Below the pieces are notes generated by a model. That model saw only the letters and a list, made by a program, of their open reading frames with translations. It made no database searches and was not told where the DNA came from. A stretch of DNA of 38,991 nt from Acidimicrobiaceae bacterium (GTDB lineage Bacteria; Actinomycetota; Acidimicrobiia; Acidimicrobiales; Aldehydirespiratoraceae), in NCBI GenBank assembly GCA_009843735.1, contig VYCW01000037.1, positions 1-38,991 of the forward strand. Direction: 5' to 3'. Shown piece after piece: positions 16,917 to 25,219 of this stretch (the stretch's first letter is position 1; each line of letters starts with the position of its first letter). The position numbers and the translations under genes are program-made.

Positions 16917-18113
16917 TCAGTTTCCGGGGCCGAATAGGCCGAATCGCCAGTCGGGGTCGCCCGGCACCATCGTGCCGGTCGTCTGGGCCGCCTCGCCCAT
17001 CGCTCGGGACTTGGCCGCGACGCGCCGGGCCAGCGCCAGCTGCTGAGCCTCCCAGCCCGCCAGCGCCTCGTCGAGGTCGCCAGCACTGGCCAGGAAGTCC
17101 CGCAGCGCCCATCCGTCGGCGCAGGCCTTGGCCGTTCCCGCGGCGACATGAGGCCGCAGCGCGGCGGCGGCATCGCCGATGAGGATGACTCGGCCCCGAC
17201 GGAACCGATCCGCGGTCATGTCGAATATCGCCTGTATGAAGGGCTGGTCGCAGGCCTGCACCAGCTCGGCCAGCTGAGGTGCCAGCTGTGCGGAGGCGTC
17301 GGAGTGCAGTTCCTGAACGAAACGATGCTGCACCAGTCCGGGCGGCATGGTGGCCGGCCGGTGCACACCGTGCCGGTCCGTCATCAACTCGTCGTAGCCG
17401 TTGCCCCGAGCGTTGCGGTACCAGACGAAGTTGAGGGCCCTGCGGCCCGCCTCGGCCGAGTCGCCGGGCCCCGGGATGGCGTACACCAGCACATGGGAGT
17501 GATCCAGCACCTGGTAGACCATGGCGTCGGCGAAGACGCCTGCGCTGGCCGGCGAGAGGTCACGCTCGAGCACGGTGCCCCGCCAGGCCACGTAGCCGGC
17601 GTAGGTGGTGGGCGTACCGGGCGCCACGGCCTCCCTCACCGTCGAGCCGATCCCGTCGGCGCCGACCACGAGGTCGAACGTGTCGGCGCGGCCGTCGGCG
17701 AAGCGCACCGTCGCGGAGTCGACTGCCGGCGACACGCCGGTCGCGCCGCGACCGAGGTGGTATCGCTCCGGGGGCAGGCGCTCCAGCAACGCCCGGTAGA
17801 GCGTGTTCCACGACGTGAAGCGGTTGTTGGTGGCGGCCGCGTCGATGATGGCGCCGGACCGGTCGATGTAGCTCCAGTACGTGAGCGTGAGGGCGACTTG
17901 GCGGTCCTTGTCCCGGCCGGCGTGCAGTCCTGTGCCCGACTCGGTGAAGTACCGCTCGGTCATGGGCAGCACCACGATGCCGGCGCCCCGGCCCTGCAGA
18001 GCCGCGGTCGACCGCTCGAACACCTGGACGTCGCAGCCCATCTCGTGCAGCAGTACCGCCGCGGTCAGCCCCCCGATCGAGCCACCCACGACCCCCACTC
18101 GCAATCTGTTCAC
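16917..18113 (-). CDS. FAD-dependent monooxygenase (class A, salicylate hydroxylase/UbiH type)
   Basis: About 398 residues of a single-component flavoprotein hydroxylase using NAD(P)H and O2. The FAD-binding Rossmann motif GVVGGSIGGL is at about 7-16. The DG motif is DLVVGADGIGSTVRE in the middle, and the GD motif is GDAAAALRPHVAAGTAKA near 300. GTG 18113 is chosen because it puts the Rossmann strand at the normal distance from the N-terminus and has a GGTGGGGA stretch upstream; ATG 18155 would add 14 residues of no obvious function. It is divergent from an aldehyde dehydrogenase, with an AT-rich element between them. Aromatic or other unsaturated ring hydroxylation is typical of the family, but the substrate here is unknown. 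Confidence 0.9.
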   Translation of the reverse strand: MNRLRVGVVGGSIGGLTAAVLLHEMGCDVQVFERSTAALQGRGAGIVVLPMTERYFTESGTGLHAGRDKDRQVALTLTYWSYIDRSGAIIDAAATNNRFTSWNTLYRALLERLPPERYHLGRGATGVSPAVDSATVRFADGRADTFDLVVGADGIGSTVREAVAPGTPTTYAGYVAWRGTVLERDLSPASAGVFADAMVYQVLDHSHVLVYAIPGPGDSAEAGRRALNFVWYRNARGNGYDELMTDRHGVHRPATMPPGLVQHRFVQELHSDASAQLAPQLAELVQACDQPFIQAIFDMTADRFRRGRVILIGDAAAALRPHVAAGTAKACADGWALRDFLASAGDLDEALAGWEAQQLALARRVAAKSRAMGEAAQTTGTMVPGDPDWRFGLFGPGN

Positions 18114-18169
18114 GTCCCCACCCGGCTCCTCACGCGAACAGAAGCTAGTGGCCAAGCCCCGCGGGACGC

Positions 18170-18192
18170 CGAAAAATATATGTTATAGGATC
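18170..18192. promoter_or_regulatory. AT-rich element in divergent promoter gap, site G
   Basis: CGAAAAATATATGTTATAGG at 18170-18189 keeps the central ATATATG of the shared element but not the TGCA end, and is followed by ATC. It lies between the monooxygenase and aldehyde dehydrogenase genes and may hold the -10 box TATAGG or TATGTT. It is a weaker match than sites A to C. Confidence 0.4.
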
Positions 18193-18217
18193 AAGCGATG
18201 ACGGAACGGCCTGATGG

Positions 18218-19717
18218 ATGACTGATCGTCTGAGTCGGGGGTTGCTGATCGGCGGCCAGGAGGTGGCCGCAGCCGACGGGTCGACCCTCGACATCGTCAA
18301 TCCCTCCAACGGCCAGCCCATCGGCACCGCGGCGGCGGCGGGGCCCGCCGATGTGGATCGGGCGGTGGCTGCGGCCAAGGCGGCCTTCGAGCGCGGCCAG
18401 TGGCGGCGCATGCCGATCGCGGAGCGGGCCGCGGTGCTGCACCGTCTCGCCGACGCCATCGACGCCGACCTCGACGACCTGTTCCGCCTGGAGACCCTCA
18501 ACAACGGGCGGCCGATCGCCGAGACCCGGGCCCAGGTCTCGAGGCTGTCGGGCTGGTACCGCTACAACGCCTCGCTGCTGGTGGCCGACCGCACGTCGGT
18601 CGCGCCCATGCCGGGCCCCTACCACGCCTACACCAGCCGCTTCCCGATCGGCGCCGTCGGCATCCTCAGCTCGTTCAACCACCCGCTGATGATCACCTCC
18701 AAGAGCCTCGCCCCCGCGCTGGCCACCGGGAACTCGGTGGTCGTGAAGCCGTCGGAGCTGACCCCGTTCACGCCGCTGCGCCTGGCCGACCTGGCCGCCG
18801 ACGCCGGGGTGCCACCGGGCGTGCTGAACGTGGTCACCGGGATCGGCTCGGTGGCCGGCGCCCGCCTGGCCGAGCATCCCGACGTGGGCAAGGTGGTGTT
18901 CACGGGAGGCACCGAGGCGGGCCGTTCGGTGTCGGCTGCGGCCTCCAGTCGCTTCGCCAAAGTCACCGTCGAACTGGGCGGCAAGACGCCCGTGCTGGTG
19001 TTCGCCGACCAGCCGGTGGCCGTGTCCGCCCCCGGGGTGGCCTTCGGCGGGTTCATCGCCGCGGGCCAGACCTGCATCTGCGGCAGCCGGGTGCTGGTGG
19101 AGGCCTCCATCCACGACGAGTTCGTCGAGGCGCTCGCATCCATAGCCCGCTCGATCCGGATCGGGGACCCGGCCGAGGAGGCCACCCAGCTCGGCCCGGT
19201 CATCAGCGAGAAGGCTCGGCAGCGTGTGCTCGGCTGCATCGCGGGAGCGGTCAGCGACGGTGCGAAGATCGTGTGCGGTGGGGGAGTGCCGGCCGATCCC
19301 GCCCTGAGCAGCGGCTTCTACGTTGAGCCGACCGTGCTCACCGGGGTGACCAACGACATGGCCTGCGCCCGGGACGAGATCTTCGGGCCGGTGGTGGTGG
19401 TGATCCCGTTCCGGGACGAGGCCGAGGCGCTGGCTATGGCCAACGACTCGGTGTACGGGCTCGGATCGTCGGTGTGGACCTCCGACGTGGCCCGGGCCCA
19501 CCGGGTGGCCGACGGTCTGGAGCACGGGATCGTCTGGGTCAACGACCACCACCGCCTCGACCCGTCGCTGCCGTGGGGAGGGGTACGCGACAGCGGAACC
19601 GGCCGCGAGGGAGGCTGGGAGTCGTTCCACGAGTTCACCCACGTCCGCTCGGTGACGGTGCGCACCGCGCCCGACCCCGTCGACTGGTACCGGGGCGACA
19701 ACACCCGGCTCAACTGA
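18218..19717 (+). CDS. NAD(P)-dependent aldehyde dehydrogenase
   Basis: The 499-residue product is a full-length aldehyde dehydrogenase that oxidises an aldehyde to its acid. The general base is E252 (VTVELGGKTP) and the catalytic thiol is C286 (AAGQTCICGSR). The coenzyme-binding region includes SSFNHPLMITSKSLAPALAT and FTGGTEAGR. The C-terminal part has DEIFGPVVVVIPF, a family signature. The ATG at 18218 starts the usual N-terminus and overlaps by ATGA the stop of a seven-codon frame beginning at 18198, whose significance is unclear. An SDR gene starts 13 bases after the stop, so alcohol and aldehyde oxidation are probably linked. The substrate is unknown. Confidence 0.95.
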   Translation: MTDRLSRGLLIGGQEVAAADGSTLDIVNPSNGQPIGTAAAAGPADVDRAVAAAKAAFERGQWRRMPIAERAAVLHRLADAIDADLDDLFRLETLNNGRPIAETRAQVSRLSGWYRYNASLLVADRTSVAPMPGPYHAYTSRFPIGAVGILSSFNHPLMITSKSLAPALATGNSVVVKPSELTPFTPLRLADLAADAGVPPGVLNVVTGIGSVAGARLAEHPDVGKVVFTGGTEAGRSVSAAASSRFAKVTVELGGKTPVLVFADQPVAVSAPGVAFGGFIAAGQTCICGSRVLVEASIHDEFVEALASIARSIRIGDPAEEATQLGPVISEKARQRVLGCIAGAVSDGAKIVCGGGVPADPALSSGFYVEPTVLTGVTNDMACARDEIFGPVVVVIPFRDEAEALAMANDSVYGLGSSVWTSDVARAHRVADGLEHGIVWVNDHHRLDPSLPWGGVRDSGTGREGGWESFHEFTHVRSVTVRTAPDPVDWYRGDNTRLN

Positions 19718-19730
19718 GCGGCCCGAACCG

Positions 19731-20483
19731 GTGAGCAACGTCGCCTGGGACTTCTCGGGACGGGTTGTGGCCGTCACCGGCTCGGCATCGGGCATGGGGG
19801 CGGATGCGGTGAGGGCCTTCGCTGCGGCCGGCGCCGAGGTGTACGGGCTCGACATCGACGAGGAGCGGGGCTCAGAGGTCGCAGCCGGCGCCGGGGCCCG
19901 CTTCCTGCGCTGCGACGTCACCGATGCCGCGGCGGTGGAGGCCGCCTTCGACCGGATCGAGCAGGACGCAGGCCGACTCGACGTCCTGATCAACAACGCG
20001 GGCGGGTTCTGGCATCAGCACACCACCGAGTCGCTGCCCACCAGCGAGTGGGACGCGGTCGTCGACCTGAACCTCAAGGGCGTGTTCCTGTGCACCCGGC
20101 GGGCCATGCCCCTGCTGCGCCGGTCACCGGCGGGCCGCATCATCACGCTGTCCTCGCTGGCGGGCCAGACCGCGGTCTACCGGTCCTCCCCCGCCTACGC
20201 CGCCGCCAAGGCCGGGGTGCTGGCCCTCAGCCGGGTGTTCGCCTACGAGCTGGCTCCCGACGGCGTCACGTCCAACGCGATCGCGCCGAGCGCGGTGATG
20301 ACCGACCGGATCCGCGAGGTCCGGGGCCCCGACGAGCGGGCCCGCACCGAGGCCTCCATCCCGCTCGGCCGCTACGGCACGACCGGCGAGATAGCCAACT
20401 GGATGATGTTCCTGGCCTCCGACGAGGCCGCCTACATGACCGGCCAGACGGTCACCGTGAACGGCGGCCGCTTCATGGCCTGA
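19731..20483 (+). CDS. SDR-family oxidoreductase
   Basis: The 250-residue protein is a classical short-chain dehydrogenase/reductase. The cofactor motif TGSASGMG is at 16-23. LDID follows the second strand, which suggests NAD(H) preference. The NNAGG motif is present in the middle, the catalytic serine is S141 or S142 (ITLSSLAG), and YxxxK is Y156 and K160 (SPAYAAAKAG). The C-terminal MTGQTVTVNGGRFM is typical of the FabG-like group. The GTG at 19731 follows the aldehyde dehydrogenase closely, so they probably form an operon that oxidises an alcohol to an acid in two steps. It ends 16 bases before a convergent gene. Confidence 0.93.
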   Translation: MSNVAWDFSGRVVAVTGSASGMGADAVRAFAAAGAEVYGLDIDEERGSEVAAGAGARFLRCDVTDAAAVEAAFDRIEQDAGRLDVLINNAGGFWHQHTTESLPTSEWDAVVDLNLKGVFLCTRRAMPLLRRSPAGRIITLSSLAGQTAVYRSSPAYAAAKAGVLALSRVFAYELAPDGVTSNAIAPSAVMTDRIREVRGPDERARTEASIPLGRYGTTGEIANWMMFLASDEAAYMTGQTVTVNGGRFMA

Positions 20484-20499
20484 CCCGCTTCCTACTGGC

Positions 20500-21987
20500 C
20501 TAACTGCCGGCTCCGTCCAGGCCGCCCATGGCCAGGTACTTGGTCTCCAGGAACTCATCGAGGCCCTCGCGGGCGCCCTCGCGGCCGATGCCGGACTCCT
20601 TGACCCCGCCGAACGGGGCCAGCTCGGTCATCAGCAGGCCGGAGTTGACGGCCACCATGCCGTACTCGAGGGCCTCGCCCACCTGCCAGGCCCGGGCCAG
20701 GTCTCGGGTGAAGAAGTAGGCGGCCAGACCGTAGGGGGTGTCGTTGGCCGCGGCCACCGCCTCGTCGTCGGTGTCGAACCGCAGGATCGACGCCACCGGG
20801 CCGAACACCTCCTCGGCCGCGATGTCCATGTCGCCGGTCACGCCGGTCAGGACCGTGGTCTCGTAGAAGGTGCCGCCGAGCGCATGGGCCGCGGCCCCTA
20901 GGCGTGCCGTGGCGCCGCCGGTCACCGCCGCGTCCACCAGACGCTGCACCTTGGCCAGCGCCTCGCCGTTGATCAGCGGGCCGATGTCGGTGCCGATGTC
21001 GGCGCCCCGCCCGACGACCAGGGCGGACGCGGCCGCGCAGAAGCGATCCACGAACTCGTCGTAGACGCCGGCCTGGACCAGGATCCGGTTGGCGCAGATG
21101 CAGGTCTGCCCGCCGTTGCGGAACTTGGAGACGATGGCGTGGGCCACCGCCGCTTCCAAGTCGGCGTCGTCGAAGACGATCAGCGGGGCGTTCCCCCCGA
21201 GCTCGAGAGCGACCTTCTTGACGGTCCCGGCAGCCTGGCCCATCAGCAGCTTGCCGACCTCGGTGCTGCCCGTGAACGAGATCTTCTTCACTGCCGGGTT
21301 GGTGGTCAGCTCGGCGCCGACCGGAGCGGGATCCGAGGCGGTCACCACGTTGAACACCCCGGCGGGCACCCCGGCCCGTCCGGCCAGCTCGGCGAGGGCG
21401 AGCGCCGCCAGCGGCGTATCCTCGGCCGGCTTGGCCACCACCGTGCAGCCCGCGGCCAGCGCGGGAGCGGCCTTGCGGGCGATGGTGGCGAAGGGGAAGT
21501 TCCACGGTGTGATGGCGGCCACCACCCCGACCGGCTGCTTGATCACCACCAGGCGCATGGCCGGGTCGTGGGTCGGGATGGTCTCGCCGTAGGCCCGCTT
21601 GGCCTCCTCGGCGAACCATTCCACGTAGGCGGCCCCGGCCAGGATCTCGCCCCGCCCTTCGGCCAGCGGCTTTCCCATCTCGGCGGTGACGATGGCTCCC
21701 AGATCGGCTGAGTTGTCGACCATCAGCTCGTACCAGCGCCGCAGGAGGGCGGACCGCTGCTTGGCGGTGAGCGCCCTCCACGCCGGGAGGGCCGCGGCGG
21801 CCGCGGCGACGGCCCGAGCGGTCTCGCCCGCTCCCATGTCGGCCACCTCGGCGATGGTCTCGCCGCTCGCCGGGTCGACCACGTCGAAGCGGGTCCCGCC
21901 GGCGGGCGCGGTCCAATGGCCGTCGATGTAGCCGTCGGCGCGGAGCAGGGCCGGGTCGGCCAGTCCCAAGCGGCTCGGGTCGTTCAC
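20500..21987 (-). CDS. gabD: Succinate-semialdehyde dehydrogenase-type aldehyde dehydrogenase
   Basis: The 495-residue protein resembles GabD/2-oxoglutarate-semialdehyde-type dehydrogenases. It has GKPLAEGRGEI and YVEWFAEEAKR, which are characteristic of the SSADH group, then ITPWNFPFATIARKAAPALA. The general base is E262 (VALELGGNAP) and the catalytic cysteine is C296 (GGQTCICANR). The C-terminal APFGGVKESGIGREG is a family signature. I chose GTG 21987, which overlaps the stop of the upstream dehydrogenase gene by four bases (GTGA); longer upstream sequence in this frame is that gene read out of frame. It is last in a three-gene run with an MLE-type enzyme. Succinate, 2-oxoglutarate or malonate semialdehyde are all reasonable substrates. 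Confidence 0.9.
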   Translation of the reverse strand: MNDPSRLGLADPALLRADGYIDGHWTAPAGGTRFDVVDPASGETIAEVADMGAGETARAVAAAAAALPAWRALTAKQRSALLRRWYELMVDNSADLGAIVTAEMGKPLAEGRGEILAGAAYVEWFAEEAKRAYGETIPTHDPAMRLVVIKQPVGVVAAITPWNFPFATIARKAAPALAAGCTVVAKPAEDTPLAALALAELAGRAGVPAGVFNVVTASDPAPVGAELTTNPAVKKISFTGSTEVGKLLMGQAAGTVKKVALELGGNAPLIVFDDADLEAAVAHAIVSKFRNGGQTCICANRILVQAGVYDEFVDRFCAAASALVVGRGADIGTDIGPLINGEALAKVQRLVDAAVTGGATARLGAAAHALGGTFYETTVLTGVTGDMDIAAEEVFGPVASILRFDTDDEAVAAANDTPYGLAAYFFTRDLARAWQVGEALEYGMVAVNSGLLMTELAPFGGVKESGIGREGAREGLDEFLETKYLAMGGLDGAGS

Positions 21988-22841
21988 GGCCCCGCCATGT
22001 ATCCCTCGACCGTGGCTATCAGCGCACCCAGGTCCTGGTCGCCGCGGCCCGAGGCTGCGGTCTCGTCGAGGATGGCCCGGGCGGCCTCGGCGAGTCGTGC
22101 CCCACCGAGAGCCTCGGAGGCCAGGCGCAGATCCTTGCGCATCAGGTCGACGGTGAACATGGGGGTGAAGTCGCGGGCGGCCATGGGCTCGGCCTTGTAG
22201 TCGAGCTGGCGGGGCGCGGCGCCGGCGCGGAGCAGCTCGATGCCCTGGGCCACATCGAGTCCCGTCTGCTCCATGGCCACCACCGCCTCCGCTATGGCGC
22301 CCAGGTAGGCGGTTAGCAGCCGGTTGCTGATGAGCTTGAGCAGCAGGCCGGACCCGTTGTCGCCGACCCGCTCGACCCGGCCCGAGAATGCCTCCAACAC
22401 GCCCCGGGCCACCTCCAGCGCTCGGGCCGGACCACCGACCATCACTGTCAACGTTCCGGCCTCGGCATGGATGGACGTGCCGCTGACCGGCGCGTCGAGA
22501 AAGTCGATGGAACGTCGCCGCGCCTCGACGGCCACGCGGCGGCTGGTCGCCACCGACACCGTCGACAGGTCCGCGGCCACCGCGGGCGCCTCGAGCATGT
22601 CGAGCAGCCCACCGGCCGAGCAGTACACCTCCTCCACATCGCCGCTGTCGGGCAGCGACGAGCACACCAACTCGCACCCGGACAGCTCGTGGAGATCCCC
22701 GACGGTGGGCAGCCCTGCGGCGGCGGCCCATCGCAGAGCTTCCGTCGAGGCGTCGAATCCGCTCACGTCGTGCCCGGCGTCCGCCACCCGGCGGGCCATG
22801 GGCAGGCCCATCCGGCCCAGACCCACGAACCCGACTCTCAT
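21984..22841 (-). CDS. 3-hydroxyisobutyrate dehydrogenase-like beta-hydroxyacid dehydrogenase
   Basis: The 285-residue product belongs to the beta-hydroxyacid dehydrogenase family (3-hydroxyisobutyrate, tartronate semialdehyde and similar reductases). The nucleotide-binding motif is GLGRMG at 7-12. The substrate-binding motif is DAPVSGTSIHAEAGTLTVMV near 116-135, where the family usually has a second G in place of T. The catalytic lysine is K169 in SGLLLKLISNRLL. The ATG at 22841 begins with the first beta strand and has GAGGG upstream. It lies ten bases after the MLE-type gene and overlaps the SSADH-like gene, so a hydroxy acid to semialdehyde to acid sequence is suggested. The exact acid is unknown. 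Confidence 0.92.
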   Translation of the reverse strand: MRVGFVGLGRMGLPMARRVADAGHDVSGFDASTEALRWAAAAGLPTVGDLHELSGCELVCSSLPDSGDVEEVYCSAGGLLDMLEAPAVAADLSTVSVATSRRVAVEARRRSIDFLDAPVSGTSIHAEAGTLTVMVGGPARALEVARGVLEAFSGRVERVGDNGSGLLLKLISNRLLTAYLGAIAEAVVAMEQTGLDVAQGIELLRAGAAPRQLDYKAEPMAARDFTPMFTVDLMRKDLRLASEALGGARLAEAARAILDETAASGRGDQDLGALIATVEGYMAGP

Positions 22842-22851
22842 GGCGCGGCCC

Positions 22852-23925
22852 TCACACCTGGTCGACCTCAATGCCGAGACCGGGCCCGGAGGGGACCCGG
22901 TATTCGCCGTTGACGGCGACCAGCGGCGCCGAGGCCACGTCGGAGCTCGCCCCCTGGTTGCCGGGGCTGCATCCGAAGCCCAGGTTCCGCAGTGCCGCCG
23001 CGCAGTGGACGTTGGCCGCGGCGGCCACGCTCGACTCGGCGACCTTGCCGGCGAGGTTCACCTCCAGTCCCAGCGACTCGCACAACGTGGCGCCCCTCAT
23101 CACGCCGGTGATGCCGCCCAGCTTGATCAGCTTGAGGCTCACCCCTGCCACGCCGGTGCGCCCGAAGCCGAGGATGTCGTTGTGGGAGTGGATGCTCTCG
23201 TCGGCGCAGATCGGGACAGGCGAGGCCCGGGCCACCCTCACCATCGCGGCGTGGTCGCCCTGGGCAACGGGCTGCTCGATGAAGCCGACGTCGAGGCTGT
23301 CGAGTGCTCGCAGGAACCGGACCGCCTCGGGCTCGGACCAGCCCTGGTTGGCGTCGCCGCTGAGCACGCAGTCCGCGGGCAGGGCCTCGCGGACCCGCCG
23401 CATCGTCTCGAGTTCGGCGTCGACGGGCGCAAGGCCGAGCTTCAACTTGAACCATCGGAACCCGGAGTCGTGCTTGGCCCGGGCCGTGGCAACGTCCGCG
23501 TCGGGGTCGCCGCTGCCGAAGATGGTGAGGGCGGGGACCGATCCCCTGACGCGGCCCCCGAGCAGCTCCACGACGGGAACCCCGAGGTGCTTGCCGGCAA
23601 GGTCGTGGAGGGCCATGTCGATCGCGCCGATGGCGGTGTCGTTCGACTGGATCATCTGACGCATGGCCCACCACAGGGCGGTGCGGCGGAGCGGGTCTTC
23701 TCCCACCAGGCGGGGGCCGAGGAAGTCGATGGCGGACGCGATGGCCCCCTGGGTGTCGCCGGTCAGGTTGACGGCCTCCACGCCCTCGCCCCATCCGACG
23801 AGGCCGTTGTCGGCGGTGATCTTTGCCAGCACGTTGTGGGAGCGCTCCACGGTGATCTGGGCCATTACCACCGGCTTGGCCAACCCAACGGTGATGGGTA
23901 CCGCCTCCACGCTGACGATCCGCAT
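22852..23925 (-). CDS. Enolase-superfamily enzyme, muconate lactonizing/dipeptide epimerase subgroup
   Basis: The 357-residue product has the MLE-subgroup active site: KxK at K160 and K162 (WFKLKLG), metal ligands D191 (GDANQGW), E217 (FIEQP) and D242 (CADES), and the second-side lysines in LKLIKLGG (K265 and K268). This differs from the His-Asp dyad in the gene at 9743. Members include dipeptide epimerases, muconate cycloisomerases, N-succinylamino acid racemases and cis-3-hydroxyproline dehydratases. The ATG at 23925 is preceded by GGGAG. It leads a three-gene run and is divergent from the Ldh_2 gene. With those partners, a route such as hydroxyproline or sugar-acid breakdown is possible, but the substrate is not determined. 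Confidence 0.92.
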   Translation of the reverse strand: MRIVSVEAVPITVGLAKPVVMAQITVERSHNVLAKITADNGLVGWGEGVEAVNLTGDTQGAIASAIDFLGPRLVGEDPLRRTALWWAMRQMIQSNDTAIGAIDMALHDLAGKHLGVPVVELLGGRVRGSVPALTIFGSGDPDADVATARAKHDSGFRWFKLKLGLAPVDAELETMRRVREALPADCVLSGDANQGWSEPEAVRFLRALDSLDVGFIEQPVAQGDHAAMVRVARASPVPICADESIHSHNDILGFGRTGVAGVSLKLIKLGGITGVMRGATLCESLGLEVNLAGKVAESSVAAAANVHCAAALRNLGFGCSPGNQGASSDVASAPLVAVNGEYRVPSGPGLGIEVDQV

Positions 23926-24008
23926 GCGGGTCTCCCTTCTGGTCGACGTGACCGGGCTTTCAGCCGGCAGCCTCGCCCGGCCGCCAGACGGACGCAATCG
24001 GACCATCC

Positions 24009-24027
24009 TGCAACATATATGATCAGC
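24009..24027. promoter_or_regulatory. Shared AT-rich operator-like element, site B
   Basis: TGCAACATATATGATCAGC lies between the divergent MLE-type and Ldh_2 genes. It contains the perfect palindrome CATATATG at 24014-24021 and shares TGCA-N2-ATATATGATC with site A. TATGAT at 24018-24023 could be a -10 box for the plus strand. Confidence 0.55.
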
Positions 24028-24047
24028 ACCTCGAAACGGAGGTGTGC

Positions 24048-24134
24048 ATGCGGCGAGACCGTCTCCCAGATGGCCGCCCCGACCCGGCCCGCTTGATCAA
24101 GGGCTGGCCGCTGCCGGGTGTCGGGCCGCGATGA
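24048..24134 (+). CDS. Possible 28-residue leader peptide coupled to the Ldh_2 gene
   Basis: The ATG at 24048 has a strong GGAGG (24038-24042) five bases upstream, better than anything before the Ldh_2 start. The frame runs 28 codons and ends in TGA at 24132-24134, overlapping the ATG of the next gene (24131) as ATGA. The peptide is rich in Arg and Pro (six each), which GC-rich DNA gives easily, and has no recognisable family. Its position just after site B suggests a leader that delivers ribosomes to the downstream gene or controls it by stalling. The alternative is that the Ldh_2 gene starts earlier in its own frame (GTG 24044), but GGAGG would then be only one base away. Confidence 0.4.
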   Translation: MRRDRLPDGRPDPARLIKGWPLPGVGPR

Positions 24135-25183
24135 CTGAGCCGCGCCGGTTCAAGCACGATGCCCTCAGGGCGTTCGCGGCCGGGATCCTCCAAGCCACCG
24201 GAGTCGTTGAGGACCACGCCCGAGTAACCGCGGACCGCCTGCTGGAAGCCGACCTGAGGGGTCGCACCGGCCACGGCCTCATCCGTGTCCCGCTCTACGT
24301 CAGGCGCATCGAGGCCGGCAGCGTCAATCTGGAGCCGCGGGTGTCGGTTGTGTCCGAGGGGCCGACGTCCGCGCTGGTGGACGGGGACAACGGCCTGGGC
24401 CAGGTGGTGATGACCACCGCGGCCGAGATTGCCATCGCCAAGGCCACCGAGATGGGCATGGCTTGGGTGGGCACCGTCAACTCCAACCACGCAGGTGCCG
24501 CCGGGATCTACCCGGCCATGGCCGCACGCCAGGGCCTGATCTCGATCTACATGGCAGTGGGCAACGCCAACTCGATGCCGCCGTGGGGAGGAAACGAGAA
24601 GCTGCTGAGCACTAACCCGATTGCCATCGCCGTGCCCGCGGGGACCGGTCCGCCCTACCAGCTCGACATCGCCACAACCGTCGCGTCCCACGGCACCATC
24701 AAGGTCGCGGCCCAAGCCGGTGAGCTGATGCCGGTCGGCTGGGTGATCGATGCCGACGGAGAGCCCATCACCGATCCGGGCCGGGCTCACGAAGGGTTCC
24801 TGATGCCGATCGGCGGCTACAAGGGCTCGGGGCTCAACATTGCCATCGGCCTGCTGGCCGGTGTGCTCAACGGCGCCGCCTTCGGCCGCTCGGTCGTCGA
24901 TCAGAACGCGGACTTGGGCTCGCCCACCAACACCGGGCAGGCCATGCTCGCCATGCGGCCCGACCTGTTCCGGCCCGACGACGCGGGCGGGGCGGTCGCC
25001 GAGCACCTGGCCGAACTTCGCGGCTCGGGCTCGAACCGTCCCGGGCCGCTGAGACTCCCCGGCGACGAGGCGGCCCGGCTCGAGGCTGAGAGCCTGGCCC
25101 TCGGGATCGCGGTCCCGCCGCCGCTGCTGGATGAACTCAACGCGCTCGCCCGCAGGCTGGGCGTCGACGAACTGGCCGAATGA
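24131..25183 (+). CDS. Malate/L-lactate dehydrogenase family (Ldh_2) NAD(P)-dependent oxidoreductase
   Basis: The 350-residue product matches the Ldh_2 family, which includes ureidoglycolate dehydrogenase, sulfolactate dehydrogenase and cyclic imino-acid (pyrroline/piperideine-2-carboxylate) reductase. Recognisable segments are GRTGHGLIRVPLYVRRIEAG, VNSNHAGAAGIYPAMAARQG, WGGNEKLLSTNPIAIAVPAG and MPIGGYKGSGLNIAIGLLAG. The ATG at 24131 gives the normal length and has no clear ribosome site of its own, but overlaps the stop of the upstream 28-codon frame. FAH and CinA-like genes follow at 36 and 10 bases, so the three are probably one transcript. Reduction of a 2-keto acid or cyclic imino acid is likely. 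Confidence 0.93.
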   Translation: MTEPRRFKHDALRAFAAGILQATGVVEDHARVTADRLLEADLRGRTGHGLIRVPLYVRRIEAGSVNLEPRVSVVSEGPTSALVDGDNGLGQVVMTTAAEIAIAKATEMGMAWVGTVNSNHAGAAGIYPAMAARQGLISIYMAVGNANSMPPWGGNEKLLSTNPIAIAVPAGTGPPYQLDIATTVASHGTIKVAAQAGELMPVGWVIDADGEPITDPGRAHEGFLMPIGGYKGSGLNIAIGLLAGVLNGAAFGRSVVDQNADLGSPTNTGQAMLAMRPDLFRPDDAGGAVAEHLAELRGSGSNRPGPLRLPGDEAARLEAESLALGIAVPPPLLDELNALARRLGVDELAE

Positions 25184-25219
25184 TTTGGCGACTGGACGAA
25201 CGGGAGAGGTGGCGCATCC

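Noticed and set aside
18198-18221. A seven-codon frame ending in ATGA at the aldehyde dehydrogenase start
   Set aside because: A weak AGGA precedes it, but a frame this short is likely by chance. It is kept only as a note beside the 28-codon case at 24048.
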